Below, piece after piece: positions 60,405 to 64,000 of a DNA stretch of 64,000 nt. Each line of letters begins with the position of its first letter. The stretch's first letter is position 1. Origin of the DNA: Flavobacterium collinsii (lineage in GTDB: Bacteria > Bacteroidota > Bacteroidia > Flavobacteriales > Flavobacteriaceae); NCBI RefSeq assembly GCF_902804485.1, contig NZ_CADCST010000065.1, positions 62,001-126,000 of the forward strand, written 5' to 3'. The notes beneath the pieces were generated by a model, which worked only from the letters and a program-made list of their open reading frames with translations, did no database searches and was not told where the DNA came from. The translations under genes and the position numbers were made by a program.

Positions 60405-62060
60405 TTACTTTTTTAAGGCAGCGCCACCAGGCATAACTTCCTGTTTTAGTTTGAATTTGCTGTATTCTACAACTCCTGTCTGATCAGCCCAATCAAAGTA
60501 AGAAGCAGACAGTTTGTTAACAACAGCAGGGTTTTGTTGCGCTACATTGGTCGTTTCGCCACGGTCAGTTTCAATATTATAAAGTTCCCATTCGTATGAC
60601 GGGTAAGTCGAAACCAGCTTCCATTTTCCATCGCGTACGGCTCTGTTTCCGGCTCTTTCCCAAAACAGTGGGGCTCCTCTGTTGACTTCCGAAGCATTAT
60701 CGAATAATACCGGCAGCAGACTTTTTCCTGCTAACGGATTAGATTTTACACTATTGTATTCTTTTGGATATTCAATTCCGGCCAATTCATAAAAAGTAGG
60801 AGCGAGGTCAATAATATGTCCGGTTCCTTTATCTATTCGTCCGCTTTTTATTTTCGAAGGAAACCAGGCAATAAACGGAGAACTGAAACCGCCTTCATGC
60901 ATATTGTTTTTGTATTGCTGCAAAGGCGTATTAGACAAATAGGCCCAGTTTTGCTCCTGATAATCAAAGGAACCCGAGGTTCCAATTGGACCATCATTTC
61001 GGACTAAGCCTCTTCCTAAAGGATTGTAAGTGTTAAAGCCACCCTGTGCACCATTGTCTGAAATAAAAATAATGAGGGTGTTTTTATCTTTTTTTAATGC
61101 TTTTAGTTTGTTTAGAACTTTACCCACATTTTGATCCATGTTGTCAACCATTGCGGCGTAGACCTCCATTTTGGCTTTCCAGAATTGTTTTTCATCATAA
61201 GTCAGTTTGCTCCATTCGGGAACTTCAGGATCTCTTGACGATACGGTTTGATTGGCGGGTAAAATACCGTTTGCTTTTAATCTTTCAATTCTTTTTTCTC
61301 TAAGAACATCCCAGCCTTCGTCAAACTTTCCTTTGTATTTGGCAATGTCTACTGGTTTTGCCTGCAATGGCCAGTGTGGTGCCGTGAAGGCTAAGTACAG
61401 GAAGAAAGGTTTATTTTCTTTGTTTTGTTCATCCAGAAAAGACACGGCATTGTTTCCGATCTCGTCTGTAAAATAATACGAATCGTCTTTTGGGTGAAGC
61501 TCTTCATTATTTAGAAGCAATTTTACCGGATAAGGTGTTTTTCCGAAAGGCAAAGGTTTGGCGTCAAAATAACTGGAAGCCCCTTTTAAGATTCCGTAAA
61601 ACTTATCAAAGCCTCTCTGATTGGGCCATTGCGACTGATCTAGAGAGCCTACATGCCATTTTCCCGAAAGCAAAGTGCTGTAACCTCCGGAACGGAAAAC
61701 CTCGCCCAATGTTAAAGACTCTTTGTTCAAATAACCCTGATAGGCGGGAAGTCCCAGGTTAATATCAAAAAATCCCATTCCGGCCCTATGCTGATATTGC
61801 CCTGTTAGCAACGAGGCTCTGGTAGGTGCGCAGATGGAGTTGTTGTAAAATTCGCGCAGACGCAAACCTCCAGTAGCCAGTTTGTCGAGATTTGGTGTTT
61901 TAATTTCGGAGCCGTAATTTCCTAAATCAGAATATCCCATATCATCCACCATAATCAAAATGATATTTGGTTTTGAAGAATCAGCCGTAGTTTTATTTTG
62001 TGCGGAAACTAAAAGCACGGTCGAAAGCAGTACGTTTAGTGTAAGAAGTGTTTTTTTCAT
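60405..62060 (-). CDS. Exported arylsulfatase (type I sulfatase, formylglycine class)
   Basis: The 551-residue protein has a signal peptide (about 1-20, ending VLLVSAQ). The metal site opens with NIILIMVDDMGYSDLGNYG; the sulfatase signature is NSICAPTRASLLTGQYQHR, in which Cys (near residue 77) of CxPxR should be converted to formylglycine. YSTLLSGKWHVGSL, FLYLAFTAPHWPLQAK and IIFISDNGAQGG complete the site, and a C-terminal AVRDGKWKLVSTYPSYEWEL follows. It hydrolyses sulfate esters to sulfate in the periplasm. The similarity is to AtsA-type arylsulfatases rather than glycan-specific groups, though subtype cannot be settled by eye. No maturation enzyme gene is in the window. Confidence 0.94.
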   Translation of the reverse strand: MKKTLLTLNVLLSTVLLVSAQNKTTADSSKPNIILIMVDDMGYSDLGNYGSEIKTPNLDKLATGGLRLREFYNNSICAPTRASLLTGQYQHRAGMGFFDINLGLPAYQGYLNKESLTLGEVFRSGGYSTLLSGKWHVGSLDQSQWPNQRGFDKFYGILKGASSYFDAKPLPFGKTPYPVKLLLNNEELHPKDDSYYFTDEIGNNAVSFLDEQNKENKPFFLYLAFTAPHWPLQAKPVDIAKYKGKFDEGWDVLREKRIERLKANGILPANQTVSSRDPEVPEWSKLTYDEKQFWKAKMEVYAAMVDNMDQNVGKVLNKLKALKKDKNTLIIFISDNGAQGGFNTYNPLGRGLVRNDGPIGTSGSFDYQEQNWAYLSNTPLQQYKNNMHEGGFSSPFIAWFPSKIKSGRIDKGTGHIIDLAPTFYELAGIEYPKEYNSVKSNPLAGKSLLPVLFDNASEVNRGAPLFWERAGNRAVRDGKWKLVSTYPSYEWELYNIETDRGETTNVAQQNPAVVNKLSASYFDWADQTGVVEYSKFKLKQEVMPGGAALKK

Positions 62061-62251
62061 TTTAATTCATGTTGTGAGTTGCTGAGGTTGGTTTTATCTT
62101 TTGTTGAATTGGTTTAAGACATATGAACATAGCTTTAAAAAAGTAGAGTAAATTATGGTTTTTTAGAACAACTCTGCGATTTATTTTTAATGAAAGGTGT
62201 TTTAGGTACAATAAGTTACGTTTTAAAGTGTTCGAAAAATGATTCAGATTG

Positions 62252-63514
62252 TTATTCTTTAAAAAGTAAAAAAGCAATGATGAGCGTGACAATGATATTG
62301 AATAATTGTGCTATTAAAAAGGCATATAGAGGTTTTCGGCTGGTATTGCCCAGTAAATCTTTAAATTTGGTTTCCAGTCCGATACTGGTAAAAGCCAGGG
62401 CAAACCAAATGCCTTGCAGGTTTTTTAAGCTGTCTTTTACTTCGTCTCTGACCTCGGCAGTTAAAAGAAATGAAAATAGGAGTGAAGCGGCAATAAAACC
62501 GATAACGAATTTTGGAAAACGCTCCCATATAACAGCTAAGGTTGGTTTTGTGGTAACAGCTTCTTCCGATTTGTTCTGAGTGTAAGTCCAGTAAACGGAT
62601 ATGGCAAAAGCAGCCAATCCTAAGAGTACATTTTGAGAGAATTTGACAATTGTACTAATTTTTAAAGCGGTTTCGCTTACCAAGGAGCCTGAAGCGACAA
62701 CGGCTCCCGAAGTATCAATACTGCCGCCCAGCCAGGCTCCGGTTACTTCTTCAGGAAAGTTGAAATGTTTAGCAATTATAGGCATGAAAATCATCATGGG
62801 TATTGCAGTGACCAAAACAATAGAAATCACGTAAGACAGTTTTTTTGAGTCGCCTTTGATGGCACCCGAAGTCGCAATTGCCGCGGAAACTCCGCAAATC
62901 GAAACCGCGCTGGAAATCATCAGGGTTAATTCATCATCAACTTTTAATTTTTTGCACAGCCAGAAGGCAAAGTACCAAACCGACAGTACAACCACTAAAG
63001 CCTGAACAAGCCCTAATGAACCGGCTTTTAGAATGTCTGAGAAAATAACAGTGGTTCCTAGTAATACCAAGCCAATTTTGACAAATACCTCTGTTGAAAG
63101 AGAGGAACGAAACCACCTTGGAAGGATGAAAAAATTACCCAGACAGAGACCTATGATTAAACTAAAAATCACCGCTTCCAGATTTAGTCCTTTTAGGATT
63201 GTGTTTCCGGAGATAATTAAAGCTAAAATTGTTAAAGAATATACTATTGGAAAACCCAGTAGAAAGTTTTTGACCGATTTTCCAATTAAAAAAGCACCAA
63301 GTGTTCCAATCGCAATCAGGTATAAAAATTGTAAGCCAATGATTTTCAGGTTTCCGGAATTAAACACGTTCACTAATAAATCGGTTTCGGTTGACCATTT
63401 GAAAACAGGGATCTCAGGCAGAAAGATAAAAAGAGAAATTCCGATGATTATAAATCCAAGGACTACGACCGTCCAGTCTTCGTGTAGGGTAAATTGTTTG
63501 TTTTGGGTTGACAT
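62252..63514 (-). CDS. YeiH/UPF0324 family putative sulfate exporter
   Basis: The 420-residue protein has about ten to eleven membrane spans. Family features are GLVLLGTTVIFSDILKAGS, the conserved MISSAVSICGVSAAIATSGA with its Cys-Gly-Val-Ser-Ala-Ala core, PEEVTGAWLGGSIDTSGAVV and IVKFSQNVLLGLAAFAISVY. Members are annotated as putative sulfate exporters after their occurrence with taurine/sulfonate genes; direct proof is limited. The position between an arylsulfatase gene and a rhodanese-type gene fits a sulfur role, such as disposing of excess sulfate or sulfite. Confidence 0.88.
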   Translation of the reverse strand: MSTQNKQFTLHEDWTVVVLGFIIIGISLFIFLPEIPVFKWSTETDLLVNVFNSGNLKIIGLQFLYLIAIGTLGAFLIGKSVKNFLLGFPIVYSLTILALIISGNTILKGLNLEAVIFSLIIGLCLGNFFILPRWFRSSLSTEVFVKIGLVLLGTTVIFSDILKAGSLGLVQALVVVLSVWYFAFWLCKKLKVDDELTLMISSAVSICGVSAAIATSGAIKGDSKKLSYVISIVLVTAIPMMIFMPIIAKHFNFPEEVTGAWLGGSIDTSGAVVASGSLVSETALKISTIVKFSQNVLLGLAAFAISVYWTYTQNKSEEAVTTKPTLAVIWERFPKFVIGFIAASLLFSFLLTAEVRDEVKDSLKNLQGIWFALAFTSIGLETKFKDLLGNTSRKPLYAFLIAQLFNIIVTLIIAFLLFKE

Positions 63515-63540
63515 TTTTAAGGGTTGTTTTTACTGGATTA

Positions 63541-63572
63541 AACCCGACAGGTTTTTGAAACCTGTCGGGTTT
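63541..63572 (-). terminator. Terminator-like hairpin downstream of the rhodanese-thioredoxin gene
   Basis: AACCCGACAGGTTT and AAACCTGTCGGGTT form a perfect 14-bp stem around a 3-4 nt loop, about 25 bp past the stop at 63595. The following T run is short, so it may act as a repeat-type hairpin or a terminator. Confidence 0.7.
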
Positions 63573-63594
63573 GTATGCGATTATTTAGCGATTT

Positions 63595-64000
63595 TTATTT
63601 GGAAGCCAAAGCAACATCAACATCATTTTTGAGATCTCCCAGACCTTCTTTTTTGAAAACGATTTTTCCTTTTTTGTATAATATCAAAGTTGGGAACACT
63701 TTTACGGTTTTCAAATCGGCTATTACTTGCGGGCTGTCTTCCAGATCAATTTCAATGATTTTTAGATTTGAGCCGTATTGCGCTCTGATGGTTTCTAAAA
63801 CAGGTTTTACTTTTTTGCAGGCGCCACAGTATACAGAACCAATATCAACAAGAACGTCATTATTTTCAGTTATGATTTTATTGTATTCGACTAAGGTTAA
63901 TTTACTTTTTGAATTGGAGTAAAAAGGTTTTCCGTTTCCAATCCAATTGGCAATTCCGCCCTCTAAACTGTAGGCTTCTTTAAAACCGTTTTTCAGCAAT
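63595..64000 (-). CDS. Rhodanese-thioredoxin fusion protein, N-terminal part outside the window
   Basis: The open frame runs off the window end. The visible 135 residues start with the end of a rhodanese domain (NGFKEAYSLEGGIANWIGNG; rhodanese proteins finish with a LxGGxxxW motif) and continue with a thioredoxin domain: VDIGSVYCGACKKVKPVL holds the redox pair CGAC, and FPTLILYKKGKIVFKKEG the cis-Pro. The rhodanese active-site Cys must lie beyond 64000. Such fusions move sulfane sulfur and reduce disulfides or persulfides. The codon at the apparent start (63997-63999) is TTG and reads as Leu, so it is internal. Confidence 0.88.
   Translation of the reverse strand, partial: LLKNGFKEAYSLEGGIANWIGNGKPFYSNSKSKLTLVEYNKIITENNDVLVDIGSVYCGACKKVKPVLETIRAQYGSNLKIIEIDLEDSPQVIADLKTVKVFPTLILYKKGKIVFKKEGLGDLKNDVDVALASK

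Overview
The window looks like a chromosomal segment from the Flavobacteriaceae, most likely Flavobacterium or a close relative. Supporting signs are the AT-rich sequence, Bacteroidota-type promoters (TAnnTTTG, twice with TTG exactly 19 nt upstream), a SusC/SusD pair, a type IX secretion sorting domain, a DUF4293-rho divergent pair, a long Bacteroidota-type Rho, and many short intergenic repeats of the kind common in this group. I recognised no rRNA, tRNA or CRISPR array.

Layout. 1-5.3 kb: a truncated L-serine dehydratase gene, a CPA2 cation/proton antiporter, a DUF2625 protein, an orphan SUKH immunity-like protein and a VOC protein. 5.3-14.7 kb: a dense minus-strand run of small soluble proteins (DUF1801, SRPBCC, GNAT, LOG, MBL-fold, class C serine hydrolase, NTF2-like, Asp/Glu racemase) and small membrane proteins. 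15-26.6 kb: an M14 carboxypeptidase, a lipoprotein, PhzF, an arginase-family enzyme, a divergent SymE-like toxin/XRE regulator pair with operator-like repeats, TPM and DUF2314-ankyrin proteins, a candidate structured RNA and lpdA. 26.9-32.8 kb: a giant T9SS-type leucine-rich-repeat protein containing four tandem modules with an exact 726-bp period.

32.9-36.4 kb holds the most striking gene: a secreted ubiquitin (34114-34407) about 80% identical to eukaryotic ubiquitin by hand alignment. It has a signal peptide, no C-terminal Gly-Gly, and four cysteines placed so that they could form two disulfides. It has its own promoter and lies between an intact ABC exporter gene and the decayed 3' end of a related ABC gene, next to a possible insertion-sequence end.

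36.4-52 kb is mostly core genome: truA, a phosphodiesterase, a NarL-type two-component system, rho, a TetR-thioesterase pair with matching operators, an M28 peptidase, exported amidohydrolases (penicillin acylase plus cyanophycinase-like) and a divergent Lrp-rocD pair.

52-64 kb is entirely minus strand and reads as a sulfur-themed locus. It contains a rhodanese-thioredoxin fusion (cut by the window end), a YeiH-type putative sulfate exporter, an exported arylsulfatase, a family 2A encapsulin shell gene overlapping its cysteine-desulfurase cargo gene, and a SusC/SusD uptake pair. A reasonable model, which is inference, is uptake and desulfation of sulfate esters coupled to sulfur handling in a protein nanocompartment. 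Hairpin terminators after the arylsulfatase and cargo genes imply at least three transcripts. The function assignments rest on motif recognition by eye, since no database search was possible.
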